Positions 9,067 to 17,862 of a stretch of DNA of 64,000 nucleotides are shown piece after piece. The position numbers and the translations under genes were made by a program. Every line of letters starts with the position of its first letter. The stretch's first letter is position 1. The notes beneath the pieces are model-generated. The model did no database searches and was not told where the DNA came from. It saw only the letters and a list, made by a program, of their open reading frames with translations. The DNA lies in contig NZ_JNKI01000015.1 of assembly GCF_000702005.1 (NCBI RefSeq), forward strand, positions 1 to 64,000, written 5' to 3'. The DNA is from Selenomonas sp. ND2010. Lineage in GTDB: Bacteria > Bacillota > Negativicutes > Selenomonadales > Selenomonadaceae.

Positions 9067-10101
9067 ATGGGAAAGGAACAGTATACTAGTACGCGGGAAA
9101 ATATCCTGCGTAAACGAAAAATACAAGCTAGACGACGGCGCAAGGCTTTGTTGCGTTTGTTTTTTCTACTGGTGTTTCTCGGCGCCATTATGGCAGGTGT
9201 GTTGTATGTTGGTTATACGGTAGTTTCCTGGGGCAGCAGGATTTATCAGGAATATCAGGCTATGTATGCCGGCTATACAGAGCGTCAGCAGGAACGGCGC
9301 GGCGAGATAGATCCCCGGTTTGACGGGTATACGAATATACTGGTCATGGGACTCGATGACGGTGCTGATGAGACTGGCGGACAGGAAAAACGGGCGGATA
9401 CGATTCTTTTGATAAGTTTGGAGAATGATACTGGCAAGGTACGGTTTATCAATATCCCACGGGATACGTGGATGGAACTTCCGGATCATGGTGGACAAAT
9501 GAAACTCAAAAGCGTTTATGCACTGGGAGGTCCGTCCATGATGGTGCGCCAGGTCAGCAATCTATTGGGGATATCGGTTCATCAATATATCGCGCTGGAT
9601 ATGGCAACGTTTGCCAAACTGGTGGATGTACTGGGGGGAATCGATCTCTACGTGGAAGGCAATATGGAATATGAAGATCCCGAAGCGGGGCTTTCGATTC
9701 ATATCCGGCAAGGGTATCAGCATTTGGATGGAGAACATGCACAACAGTATTTGCGCTATCGCAGTGAAGAATTGGGTGATGTAGGAAGAGTTCAGCGGCA
9801 GCAAAAATTTGTTAAGGCAATGTATCAAAAGCTTTTACAGTTTGAGACGATACCGAAATTGCCAGCTGTTGCCGAGATTTTTAAGCAACAGATGGAGACC
9901 AGTGCTGAGATTTTTGATTCGGCTCATCTGGCCAATGTACTGCGGAGCATGAGCAGTGAACCGCCGGCTAGCATTATGCTGCCAGGTGCGGTAGCTGAAG
10001 GTGATGATACCATTTGGGTCCCGGACGAAGCAGCGATACAAAAACGCATGCAGGAATTATTTCCGGCTGAGACGTTAGAACAGGCGAAAGATAACGATTA
10101 A
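9067..10101 (+). CDS. LytR-CpsA-Psr (LCP) family cell-wall protein
   Basis: A 344-residue LCP protein. A very basic N-terminal tail (residues 1-27) precedes one membrane helix at about 29-52. The LCP catalytic fold follows, with GLDDGADE, RADTILLISL, INIPRDTW and the late RYRSEELGDVGRVQRQQ segment. LCP enzymes transfer undecaprenyl-linked glycopolymers onto peptidoglycan. Diderm Negativicutes lack classical teichoic acids, so the polymer attached here is unclear. It sits between yqeK and rsfS, as in related genomes. Confidence 0.92.
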   Translation: MGKEQYTSTRENILRKRKIQARRRRKALLRLFFLLVFLGAIMAGVLYVGYTVVSWGSRIYQEYQAMYAGYTERQQERRGEIDPRFDGYTNILVMGLDDGADETGGQEKRADTILLISLENDTGKVRFINIPRDTWMELPDHGGQMKLKSVYALGGPSMMVRQVSNLLGISVHQYIALDMATFAKLVDVLGGIDLYVEGNMEYEDPEAGLSIHIRQGYQHLDGEHAQQYLRYRSEELGDVGRVQRQQKFVKAMYQKLLQFETIPKLPAVAEIFKQQMETSAEIFDSAHLANVLRSMSSEPPASIMLPGAVAEGDDTIWVPDEAAIQKRMQELFPAETLEQAKDND

Positions 10102-10115
10102 GAGGAGGAATTATT

Positions 10116-10460
10116 TTGACGATTAAAGAAATGACGAAGGTCATCTGTGAAGCGGCCAGCGACAAAAAGGCACGTGATATTGTAGTAATGGATATGCAGG
10201 GCTTGACGTCGTCGACGGATTATTTTGTGATTTGTTCGGCGAATACGGCAACGCAGGTTCGAGCAATTGCGGACAACGTGGAAGAAGAAATGGATAAAGC
10301 AGGCATCTCGTTCGATCATAAGGAAGGTTATCGGGAAGGCGAGTGGGTCCTCATGGATTATGGCGATGTTGTCGTCCATGTGTTCATGCAGGAAGCGCGT
10401 GAGTATTATGCATTGGAACACCTTTGGGGCGATGCAGAGCTGACTCCCTATGAAGATTGA
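10116..10460 (+). CDS. rsfS: Ribosomal silencing factor RsfS
   Basis: A 114-residue RsfS/DUF143 protein that binds uL14 and blocks joining of ribosomal subunits during starvation. Recognised from DIVVMDMQGLTSSTDYFV, GYREGEWVLMDYGDVVVH and EYYALEHLWGDA. It begins with TTG behind GAGGAGGAA. Its stop is 11 nt before the likely start of the next gene. Confidence 0.95.
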   Translation: MTIKEMTKVICEAASDKKARDIVVMDMQGLTSSTDYFVICSANTATQVRAIADNVEEEMDKAGISFDHKEGYREGEWVLMDYGDVVVHVFMQEAREYYALEHLWGDAELTPYED

Positions 10461-10471
10461 TTGAGGATGCT

Positions 10472-11344
10472 ATGGAAGAGAGAAAAAAACGGAAATACGG
10501 GCCGAGTACGGTGGTTACGCTAAAGGTCGCTCGTCTAGGTGAGATGGGAGCGTTCCTGGATGCAGAAACAGGCAATACATCGGATGATATTTTGCTTCAT
10601 AAGACCCAGCAAACGGCACCGGTCAAGGTCGGGGATATGGTTACGGTGTTCCTGTATCTTGACCCCAAACGCCGTTTGACTGCCAGTATGCGGGTTCCCC
10701 GCATGAAGGAGGGGCAGATTGCCCGATTAAAGGTTATAAACACCAGTCGGGATGGTGCTTTTCTGGATGTGGGAGCAGAGCGTGGTATCTTTATGCCATA
10801 TGCTGGTATGCGTGGCCGTCCGCAGATTGGAGAAGTCGTATGGGCAAAGCTCTATACGGATAAATCGGGGCGTTTGGCGGTTACCATGGAAGTCGAAGAT
10901 GAAATGCGTCGGGCATCCCAGCCTGCTGTTGGGGTCCGCGTGGGCGATAAGGTCACGGGGGCAATTTATAACTACACGGACAGCGGTGCCTTTATGTTTA
11001 GCAACGAACGCTATATTGTCTTTATCGATAATAAAGAAATAAAGAATCGCCCACGAGTAGGGGAGATTGTTACAGCCCGTGTGACCTATGTGCGGCAGGA
11101 TGGACGCTTGAATGCCTCCTTGCGCGAGGTAAAAGAAAAAGCATTGATTACTGATTCGGAGCGCATATTGGAATTACTGGCGAGCCGCAACGGCAAGATG
11201 CCATACAGCGATGAAACCTCACCGGAAGTTATCCGGGATAAGTTCCAGATTTCTAAAGCTGCGTTCAAACGGGCCTTAGGACATCTGATGCGCGAAGGAC
11301 GTGTGGTCGAACAAGATGGATGGACGTACTTGAAAGAAAAATGA
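10472..11344 (+). CDS. CvfB-like S1-domain RNA-binding protein
   Basis: A protein of about 290 residues with tandem S1-type OB folds at about 10-65, 68-130 and 140-210 (each with a GAFLD or GAFMF core), followed by a winged-helix domain ending in REGRVVEQDGWTYLKEK. This is the CvfB/YitL arrangement, linked to virulence-factor expression in staphylococci. A TTG at 10457 overlaps the rsfS stop, but the ATG at 10472 has TGAGGA at better spacing. The RNA target is unknown. Confidence 0.88.
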   Translation: MEERKKRKYGPSTVVTLKVARLGEMGAFLDAETGNTSDDILLHKTQQTAPVKVGDMVTVFLYLDPKRRLTASMRVPRMKEGQIARLKVINTSRDGAFLDVGAERGIFMPYAGMRGRPQIGEVVWAKLYTDKSGRLAVTMEVEDEMRRASQPAVGVRVGDKVTGAIYNYTDSGAFMFSNERYIVFIDNKEIKNRPRVGEIVTARVTYVRQDGRLNASLREVKEKALITDSERILELLASRNGKMPYSDETSPEVIRDKFQISKAAFKRALGHLMREGRVVEQDGWTYLKEK

Positions 11345-11463
11345 TTGTTTCGGTGGACTTTTTTCATACGAATAGAAGGATTTTTACTTTCTAGCGCGAA
11401 TTATGACATCAAGAGATGAAATTATAATGGGATATTACGAATCCGAGTATGGGGGCGAATTTA

Positions 11464-12414
11464 ATGGCAGCAGAGACGAGTGGAGATAAAAAAGGAATTC
11501 TTCTTGAGACGGGGACCAATGAATTTGAAATCGTAGAATTCAGCATTGGTCAGGTAAATTATGGTATCAACGTTGCAAAAGTAAGAGAAGTTATCACGAG
11601 TGCACCGGTGACGACGATGCCGCAGGCACATCCGTATGTTGATGGTTTGTTCACGCTGCGCGGCAAAGCTATTCCTTTGGTCAATTTACCGCGCTGCCTC
11701 AATGTGCAGTCGAATGCAGAGCCGAAGAATATCATTGTAACGGAAATCAACAATTACAACATTGGCTTCCTGGTTGAGAACGTATCGCGTATCCACCGCA
11801 TTTCCTGGAAGGACATGGAACCGGCACCGGAAGTCGGCGACCAGTCTCGCGTGGTTGGCCTGGTCAAGATGAAAGACCGTATTGTCCTTCTGTTGGATTT
11901 TGAGACCATCATTGCGGAAATCAATCCGGAAATCAATGCCAAACTCACGACTTATGAAGAGGCTACTGAGGATGTCAAATCGAAGCGTTCCAATGTCCAT
12001 GTCGTGGTGGCAGAAGACTCGCCGATGCTTCGCGACCTGCTGGTTACGACGCTTCATGAGTCCGGCTATCGGTTTATTCGCGATTTCGGTAATGGTCAGG
12101 ATGCGTGGAACTACTTGCAGGAGCTTTCGCAGCGTGAAGGCAATATCGAAGATCATGTCGGCGTTATCGTATCGGATGTTGAGATGCCGAAGATGGATGG
12201 TCATCGCCTGCTGAAGCTGGTTCGTGAAGATGAACGCCTGGGCAGGGTTCCTCTGGTACTGTTCTCGTCGTTGATTAGTGATGAGATGCGTATTAAAGGC
12301 GAGCAGCTCGGTGCATCGGGCCAGATTGCAAAACCGGAAATCAATCAGCTCATCGGTTTGCTCGACAATTTGATTTTCGGCACGCCGCTTAAAAATGAGC
12401 AGTCGAATGGATGA
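11464..12414 (+). CDS. cheV: Chemotaxis protein CheV (CheW-receiver fusion)
   Basis: A 316-residue fusion of an N-terminal CheW-like coupling domain (about 15-155) and a C-terminal response-regulator receiver domain (about 175-305). Asp238 in VSDVEMPKMDG is the phosphorylation site. CheV couples receptors to CheA and helps adaptation. An ATG at 11449 is in frame, but the ATG at 11464 lies 8 nt after GGGGGCGA and is preferred. The gene is monocistronic, away from other chemotaxis genes, and may serve receptors such as the one at 310. Confidence 0.95.
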   Translation: MAAETSGDKKGILLETGTNEFEIVEFSIGQVNYGINVAKVREVITSAPVTTMPQAHPYVDGLFTLRGKAIPLVNLPRCLNVQSNAEPKNIIVTEINNYNIGFLVENVSRIHRISWKDMEPAPEVGDQSRVVGLVKMKDRIVLLLDFETIIAEINPEINAKLTTYEEATEDVKSKRSNVHVVVAEDSPMLRDLLVTTLHESGYRFIRDFGNGQDAWNYLQELSQREGNIEDHVGVIVSDVEMPKMDGHRLLKLVREDERLGRVPLVLFSSLISDEMRIKGEQLGASGQIAKPEINQLIGLLDNLIFGTPLKNEQSNG

Positions 12415-12437
12415 TTTTTGACAAGTTAAGAACGAAT

Positions 12438-12471
12438 AGGGACTGCCGCTATGTTGCGGCGGTCCTTTTCT
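12438..12471 (+). terminator. Terminator of cheV
   Basis: Arms AGGGACTGCCGC and GCGGCGGTCCTT with a 6-nt loop, followed by TTTTCTT. Confidence 0.85.
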
Positions 12472-12523
12472 TATGATAGAATGATACTAATTAGTTTTGT
12501 CTTTTTAGGTGAGGTATCCTTTC

Positions 12524-13567
12524 ATGAGACGATATACATCGCTTCTGCTGACGTCTTTTTTGCTGCTGCTGATTGTGGTAACAGGTTCTGCTTATCTGGC
12601 AGGTGCCGGGCATGACAAAGAACGGCGTCCGATGCAGGAGTTTACTGTTTATACGACATTACCGGCTGAGCACGTATCAATCCTTACCGCTGCTTATGAA
12701 AAACAGCATGGGGTAAGGGTTAATTTTGTGCCGTTGTCATCGGATAATATCCTGAGCCGGTTAAAAGAGCAGGCCACTGGTGATAATAATGGGGCTTGTG
12801 CGATGGTATTAGCGGACCGGGAAACCCTTATGAAGGCTGCATCTGCCGGGGTACTGGTTCCGTATTTATCCCAGGCGGGCGATCAGGTGGCTTCAGATTT
12901 TCGGGAAGAGAATGGCTACTGGGTGGGCGTATGGTATGATCCCATTGTCTTTTGTGTCAATAAGGATTATCTGAAAACGCAGGCACAGATTCCGGATACT
13001 TGGATGGAATTAGCACAGAAAAAACATGTCCGCATTGGCGTGACGGATTTTTTAGCAGCAGATGCCTCCGCCAATTTGCTGATCAGTATGATCGCTCAAT
13101 ATGGAGATGCAGCTGCTTATGACATTTGGCGGCAGATTCATCCCAAGGTCGTGCAGTATGCGCGTTATTTGTCCAATCCAGTTCGTCAGGCTGGAATGGG
13201 AGAGGTTGACATCTCGATTGCGGTCGAGAGTGAGACCATCCGTTATATGCAGGACGGTTATCCGTTGCAGGTAGTATATCCTGCCGATGGAACAGCAGCT
13301 ATGGTGACTGGCACGGCCATAGCATTTAAGGCTGGCGAGAAGGATGCTGTTGCCGCGAAAGAGTTTGCGGACTGGCTGTTGACGGATGATGCTCAACTAG
13401 CCTTACAGGAGCAGGGCTTCTATTTTGTGCCAACAAATCCGGGGACGCTTGCTTACAAGTCGTTTGCGGGGAAGAATATGATTCTCTTTAACCAGCCGGG
13501 GTTGTTCAGCACCGAACAAAAGCATGATTTCCTCGACCGCTGGGTGAAGGAGATTCGCTTCAAATGA
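12524..13567 (+). CDS. Orphan extracellular solute-binding protein (family 1)
   Basis: A 347-residue periplasmic-binding-protein-like protein. It has a hydrophobic signal segment at about 6-26 with no lipobox cysteine. FTVYTTLPAEHVSILTAAYEK begins the mature fold, and the layout resembles Fe3+- or polyamine-type binding proteins. No permease or ATPase gene is adjacent, so its partner lies elsewhere or it works as a sensor input. The ATG at 12524 follows AGGTGAGG with 9-nt spacing; a GTG at 12509 overlaps that site. A 10-bp palindrome ACTAATTAGT lies just upstream. The substrate is unknown. Confidence 0.8.
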   Translation: MRRYTSLLLTSFLLLLIVVTGSAYLAGAGHDKERRPMQEFTVYTTLPAEHVSILTAAYEKQHGVRVNFVPLSSDNILSRLKEQATGDNNGACAMVLADRETLMKAASAGVLVPYLSQAGDQVASDFREENGYWVGVWYDPIVFCVNKDYLKTQAQIPDTWMELAQKKHVRIGVTDFLAADASANLLISMIAQYGDAAAYDIWRQIHPKVVQYARYLSNPVRQAGMGEVDISIAVESETIRYMQDGYPLQVVYPADGTAAMVTGTAIAFKAGEKDAVAAKEFADWLLTDDAQLALQEQGFYFVPTNPGTLAYKSFAGKNMILFNQPGLFSTEQKHDFLDRWVKEIRFK

Positions 13568-13576
13568 TCGGCTAAA

Positions 13577-13627
13577 ACAGAGGATGCGGCCTGTGAATGC
13601 GGGCCGTATCCTCTGTGTCTTGTTTTG
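13577..13627 (+). terminator. Terminator after the solute-binding protein
   Basis: Arms ACAGAGGATGCGGCC and GGGCCGTATCCTCTGT with one mismatch, then a T-rich tail. Confidence 0.8.
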
Positions 13628-13653
13628 GGAAATAGAATATAGGAGGCAAAAAA

Positions 13654-14985
13654 ATGAAAGCAGGTTTTATTAGTCTTGGTTGTTCCAAGAATTTGGTCGA
13701 TACAGAGGTAATGTTGGGCGAGCTTACGGCCCACGGGATTGAGTTGACGTCCGACCCGGCTGAGGCGGATATTCTTATCGTCAATACGTGTGCGTTTATC
13801 CAGTCGGCAAAAGAGGAATCCATCACGACGGTTCTCAATATGGCAGATTATAAAGAAACCGGACGCTGCCGCAGTCTGATTGTGGCTGGCTGCCTCGGGC
13901 AGCGGTATAAGCAGGAGCTTCTGGATGAACTGCCGGAAGCTGATGCAATCTTAGGAACAGGCGCCTGGGGGCGCATCATGGAGGCCGTAGAGGAGACGCT
14001 TAAAGGACATCGTGTCGTCATTGCGGATGACGATGATACGCTTTACGATGAGAAGACACCGCGAATCACGACAACGCCTGATTACACGGCTTATGTCAAG
14101 ATTGCGGAAGGCTGTGACAATCGTTGTGCGTTTTGTGCGATTCCACAGATTCGCGGCCATTACCGCAGCCGCCGGATTGAAGATATCTGCAAGGAGATTG
14201 AAGGTCTCACCGAAAAGGGTGTGCGGGAAGTCGTTCTGATTGCTCAGGACAGCACGATGTATGGAAAAGATATCTATGGAAAACCGTCTTTGGCAGAACT
14301 CCTGCGCAATGTAGTCAAGGTGCCAAAGCTCAAATGGGTTCGCACGCTTTATCTTTATCCGAAATTCTTTACGGATGAACTCATCGATGTATATGCCTCG
14401 GAACCGAAAATTTGCAAATATGTGGATTTACCGCTGCAGCATGCAGATAATGATTTGCTGCGGTCCATGCACCGTCCAGACACGCGTGAAGAAATGGTGG
14501 CTTTGTTGGATAAATTGCGCAAAAAGATTCCGGGCGTTACGATCCGGTCTACCTTTATTGTGGGATTCCCCGGTGAAACCGATGCGCAGTTCCAGACTTT
14601 GCGCAAGTTCTTAGAAGAGCAGCGTTTGGATAAGGTAGGGGTCTTTACTTATTCTCGTGAGGAAGATACTCCCGCCTACGACATGCCCAATCAGGTCCCG
14701 GAAGAAGTCATGCAGGAGCGCTATCATGACCTCATGAGTCTGCAGAGTAAGATTTCGGAAGAAGTCAATCAATCCTTTGAGGGAAAAGAGCTTGAGGTGC
14801 TGGTGGAGGGCCGTGATGAAGAACAGCCCAATATCTGCGTCGGACGTTCCTATCGCGAGGCTCCGGAAGTCGATGGACAGGTTTATGTGGAAAATGATGC
14901 GGACAGCAAGCCGGGGGATATCATCCGGGTCAAAGTCCTGCAGGGATTCACCTATGATGTGGTAGGAGAAAAGCTGCCGGAATAA
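13654..14985 (+). CDS. rimO: Ribosomal protein uS12 methylthiotransferase RimO
   Basis: A 443-residue radical-SAM enzyme that adds a methylthio group to an Asp of ribosomal protein uS12. The N-terminal UPF0004 domain starts with SLGCSKNLVDTE, typical of RimO rather than MiaB. The radical SAM cluster motif is CDNRCAFC. A TRAM domain ends the protein. It has AGGAGG upstream. The cinA and helicase genes follow with almost no gap. Confidence 0.96.
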   Translation: MKAGFISLGCSKNLVDTEVMLGELTAHGIELTSDPAEADILIVNTCAFIQSAKEESITTVLNMADYKETGRCRSLIVAGCLGQRYKQELLDELPEADAILGTGAWGRIMEAVEETLKGHRVVIADDDDTLYDEKTPRITTTPDYTAYVKIAEGCDNRCAFCAIPQIRGHYRSRRIEDICKEIEGLTEKGVREVVLIAQDSTMYGKDIYGKPSLAELLRNVVKVPKLKWVRTLYLYPKFFTDELIDVYASEPKICKYVDLPLQHADNDLLRSMHRPDTREEMVALLDKLRKKIPGVTIRSTFIVGFPGETDAQFQTLRKFLEEQRLDKVGVFTYSREEDTPAYDMPNQVPEEVMQERYHDLMSLQSKISEEVNQSFEGKELEVLVEGRDEEQPNICVGRSYREAPEVDGQVYVENDADSKPGDIIRVKVLQGFTYDVVGEKLPE

Positions 14986-14999
14986 TGGGAGGCATGACC

Positions 15000-15482
15000 A
15001 TGAAACCGATAGCGGAGATTGTAGGGAAATTACTAGTGGCTAAGCAGCAGACGATTGCCTGTGCAGAGTCCTGTACTGGTGGTTTGCTGACCAGTATGCT
15101 GACCGACGTGGCGGGAAGTTCGGCTTATGTCATGGGATCGGTGGTGTCGTATACCAATTCTATCAAGGAACGGCTTGTCGGGGTTAACCCGGCAACGATT
15201 GCAGCACATACCGAGATATCGGCAGAAACTGCTGGTGAAATGGCTGAAGGTATCCGCCAGCTGATTGGGACGGATCTGGGGGTTGGCATAACGGGACTGG
15301 CAGGACCAGGTGGTGGCACTAAAGTGCGGCCCGTGGGGTTAGTTTATATCGCTGTGACAGGCGACAAGGGAACAAAAGTCCGCGAAAATCGTTTTCAGGG
15401 AAACCGTGTGGAAATTAAACAGCAAAGTGCAGAGATGGCTCTGCAAATGATAGTAGAATATGTATCAGGAGGATCTTTTTGA
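15000..15482 (+). CDS. CinA C-terminal domain protein (NMN amidohydrolase, PncC type)
   Basis: A 160-residue stand-alone CinA C-terminal domain with AESCTGGLLTSMLTDVAGSS and GITGLAGPGGGT, matching PncC-type enzymes that deamidate nicotinamide mononucleotide. The N-terminal half found in full CinA is absent. ATGs at 14985 and 14994 are in frame, but the one at 15000 has GGGAGG at 7-nt spacing. The stop overlaps the helicase start (TTGA). Confidence 0.9.
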   Translation: MKPIAEIVGKLLVAKQQTIACAESCTGGLLTSMLTDVAGSSAYVMGSVVSYTNSIKERLVGVNPATIAAHTEISAETAGEMAEGIRQLIGTDLGVGITGLAGPGGGTKVRPVGLVYIAVTGDKGTKVRENRFQGNRVEIKQQSAEMALQMIVEYVSGGSF

Positions 15483-17059
15483 AACAAGAATTAAAACAAT
15501 TTGGTGAGATAAATCTTAGCCGTAAAATCCTGCAGGCAGTAGAGGCCATGGGGTTTGAGGAGCCGTCGCCGATTCAGGCACAGACGATTCCGTTGGCATT
15601 GGAAGGGCATGACGTCATTGGTCAGGCGCAGACTGGAACCGGTAAGACGGCCGCATTCGGCATTCCTACGGTGGAAAAGGTGATGGAAAAAAATCATCGT
15701 ATTCAGGCTTTGGTATTGACGCCAACCCGCGAACTTGCGATTCAGACGGCCGAGGAACTGAATAAAATCGGTAAATTCAAACATGTTCGCACGTTGCCAA
15801 TTTACGGCGGACAGTCCATTGATCGTCAGATTCGCGCTTTGAAGCGGGGCGTTCATATCATCGTGGGAACACCAGGACGATTGCTGGATCATTTGCACCG
15901 TGAGACAATCCGTTTGGCCGATGTTCAGACCTTGGTTTTGGATGAAGCCGATGAAATGCTGGACATGGGCTTTATCGAGGATATTGAAACGATTATCCGG
16001 AATTTGCCGGAAGAACGCCAGACGCTGCTGTTTTCCGCTACGATGCCGGGGCCTATTGAAAAGCTCTCACGTCGTTATATGAAAAATCCTCAGCAGGTGA
16101 CGATTACCCGCGAAAATCTGACGGTTCCTTTGATCGATCAGATATATTATGAGACTCGTCAAAAATTTGACGGGCTTTGCCGGGTGCTTGATGTGGAAGA
16201 GACAGGCAAACTCATTATCTTCTGCCGCACGAAGCGCGCTGTCGATGATTTGGCAGCTTCCCTCGATGCACGGGGCTATTCGGCTGGTGGACTGCATGGT
16301 GACTTGTCGCAGATTCAGCGGGATCGTGTGATGAAGAAGTTCCGTGAAGGACGCATCGATGTGCTGATTGCTACTGATGTGGCAGCACGTGGTATTGACA
16401 TCGATGATATTACCCATGTCATCAACTACGATATTCCGCAGGATCACGAGTCTTACGTTCATCGCATCGGACGTACGGGCCGTGCTGGCCGCACCGGTGT
16501 GGCGATGACGTTTATTGAACCCAAAGAGTATCGTCAGCTTCGCTTGATTATGAAGTTGGCCCATACGAAAATTCAGCGTCGTGAACTTCCTTCGGCTTCG
16601 GATATTCTCGAACGGCAGAAGGATTTGGTTCAGGAGCGTCTCATCAAAACCCTGCAGCAGAATCATTATGATGATTATCATACGATTATATCGGATGTGG
16701 CAGATGAAGGGTTTGATATGGTTGATATCGCTGCTGCCGCGTTGAAGCTTTCGCTGGAAGGTTTTAAAGAGGAAAGCCCGAAGGAAAAAGAAGGTTTCGG
16801 CGATACAGGCGGAGCTCCAGGCATGGTGCGCTTGTTCCTGAATATTGGGCGCAGCCAGAAGATTCGTCCTTCGGATATCGTGCGGGCCATTGCTGAGGAG
16901 GCCGATATTCCAGGAGATACCATTGGCGTTATCAATATCTACGATCGGTTTACTTTTGTCGAGGTACCAGAAAATGTAGCCGAGCGGGTCATGAATGTCA
17001 TGCATCGCAATACGGTTAAAGGCTACAAAATAAATGTTGAACCAGCACGCAAGCGCTGA
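15479..17059 (+). CDS. DEAD-box RNA helicase (DeaD/CshA type)
   Basis: A 526-residue ATP-dependent RNA helicase. Motifs in order: Walker A AQTGTGKTA, Ia PTRELAIQ, GTPGRLLDHL, DEADEMLDMGF, SATMP, then HRIGRTGRAGRTG in domain 2. After about residue 440 there is a DbpA/DeaD-type RNA-binding fold (FLNIGRSQKIRPSDIVRAI), which places it with ribosome-biogenesis or cold-shock helicases. It starts with TTG behind AGGAGGA, overlapping the cinA stop. Confidence 0.95.
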   Translation: MKQELKQFGEINLSRKILQAVEAMGFEEPSPIQAQTIPLALEGHDVIGQAQTGTGKTAAFGIPTVEKVMEKNHRIQALVLTPTRELAIQTAEELNKIGKFKHVRTLPIYGGQSIDRQIRALKRGVHIIVGTPGRLLDHLHRETIRLADVQTLVLDEADEMLDMGFIEDIETIIRNLPEERQTLLFSATMPGPIEKLSRRYMKNPQQVTITRENLTVPLIDQIYYETRQKFDGLCRVLDVEETGKLIIFCRTKRAVDDLAASLDARGYSAGGLHGDLSQIQRDRVMKKFREGRIDVLIATDVAARGIDIDDITHVINYDIPQDHESYVHRIGRTGRAGRTGVAMTFIEPKEYRQLRLIMKLAHTKIQRRELPSASDILERQKDLVQERLIKTLQQNHYDDYHTIISDVADEGFDMVDIAAAALKLSLEGFKEESPKEKEGFGDTGGAPGMVRLFLNIGRSQKIRPSDIVRAIAEEADIPGDTIGVINIYDRFTFVEVPENVAERVMNVMHRNTVKGYKINVEPARKR

Positions 17060-17087
17060 TATTTCTAGGGGAAAGAGGGCATGATTC

Positions 17088-17726
17088 ATGAATGGGAAAA
17101 AAGTCATGATGACGATTGGCTGTCTGGCAATGTCACTGCTGCTCGCAGGGGGAGTTCAGACTGCAGAAGCTAAGAAAGATAAAGCGTCCGTTGTTTCATC
17201 GACGGAAGCAGAGGGCGGATATCTTTATTCGAGCAAGGACTATGGCTATATGATAGTCTGCCCGAAAAAGCCCCATGTAATTCCAGTCAATCTTTTGATG
17301 GAAGGAAAAAAAGGCGAGGCTTTGATCTTTGATAACGATGGGTATCATATCCAAAATGCCTGGTTGGTGTTGACGGATGCCTTTGATAAAAAGAAAACGC
17401 CGGATTTCAATAAAATGAATGGGGCAGAAGCAAAAAAATATCTGGAAGACATCATGCAGAGTAATCCCTATGAGGGCGTTATGGTGGTGAATTTAAACCA
17501 GAACAATAAAGCCATCTACGCGCTGACGGCTAAGGAAGTAGAACTAGATACGGATGGGGATGGCAAGCCGGATGTAACGGCAAAAGCGGACACGCAGATG
17601 GCGGTTCTGTTCTTTCGAGGCAACAAAGGAGGTTGCTATTCCTTGCAGTTGATTGACAATCCGGAGCTTCGTGAAAGTGAGATTGTCAAATTCCAGAATG
17701 GTGCTATGACCTTCAAGGAAAAATAA
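17088..17726 (+). CDS. Secreted protein of unknown function with a DxDxDG loop
   Basis: A 212-residue protein with a clear signal peptide (hydrophobic core about 8-22, likely cut after TAEA) and no lipobox. Residues near 155-166 read DTDGDGKPDV, a calcium-binding-loop-like motif. I recognise no named family. The gene starts 28 nt after the helicase stop, has its own terminator, and precedes another unknown secreted protein. It may share the helicase transcript. The function cannot be assigned. Confidence 0.75.
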   Translation: MNGKKVMMTIGCLAMSLLLAGGVQTAEAKKDKASVVSSTEAEGGYLYSSKDYGYMIVCPKKPHVIPVNLLMEGKKGEALIFDNDGYHIQNAWLVLTDAFDKKKTPDFNKMNGAEAKKYLEDIMQSNPYEGVMVVNLNQNNKAIYALTAKEVELDTDGDGKPDVTAKADTQMAVLFFRGNKGGCYSLQLIDNPELRESEIVKFQNGAMTFKEK

Positions 17727-17736
17727 TCCTCAGAGC

Positions 17737-17772
17737 AAAAAGAGGCTGTGAAATATCGCAGTCTCTTTTTGG
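17737..17772 (+). terminator. Terminator after the 17088 gene
   Basis: Arms AAAAAGAGGCTG and CAGTCTCTTTTT around a short loop, ending in a T-run. Confidence 0.8.
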
Positions 17773-17862
17773 TTCATAAGGAGGATTTTGGCAGTAATTG
17801 CCGAATTAAATATTAGATAAAATGAATTTACGCAGCATTATGATATATTGGGGGCTAACCGG

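Noticed and set aside
12483-12494. Palindrome ACTAATTAGT before the solute-binding protein as a Fur or FapR box
   Set aside because: Only 10 bp and AT-rich; it lacks the spacing of a FapR box and the length of a Fur box.
16067-17107. 346-codon minus-strand frame under the DEAD helicase
   Set aside because: Shadow of the helicase C-terminal half; no start signal or domain.
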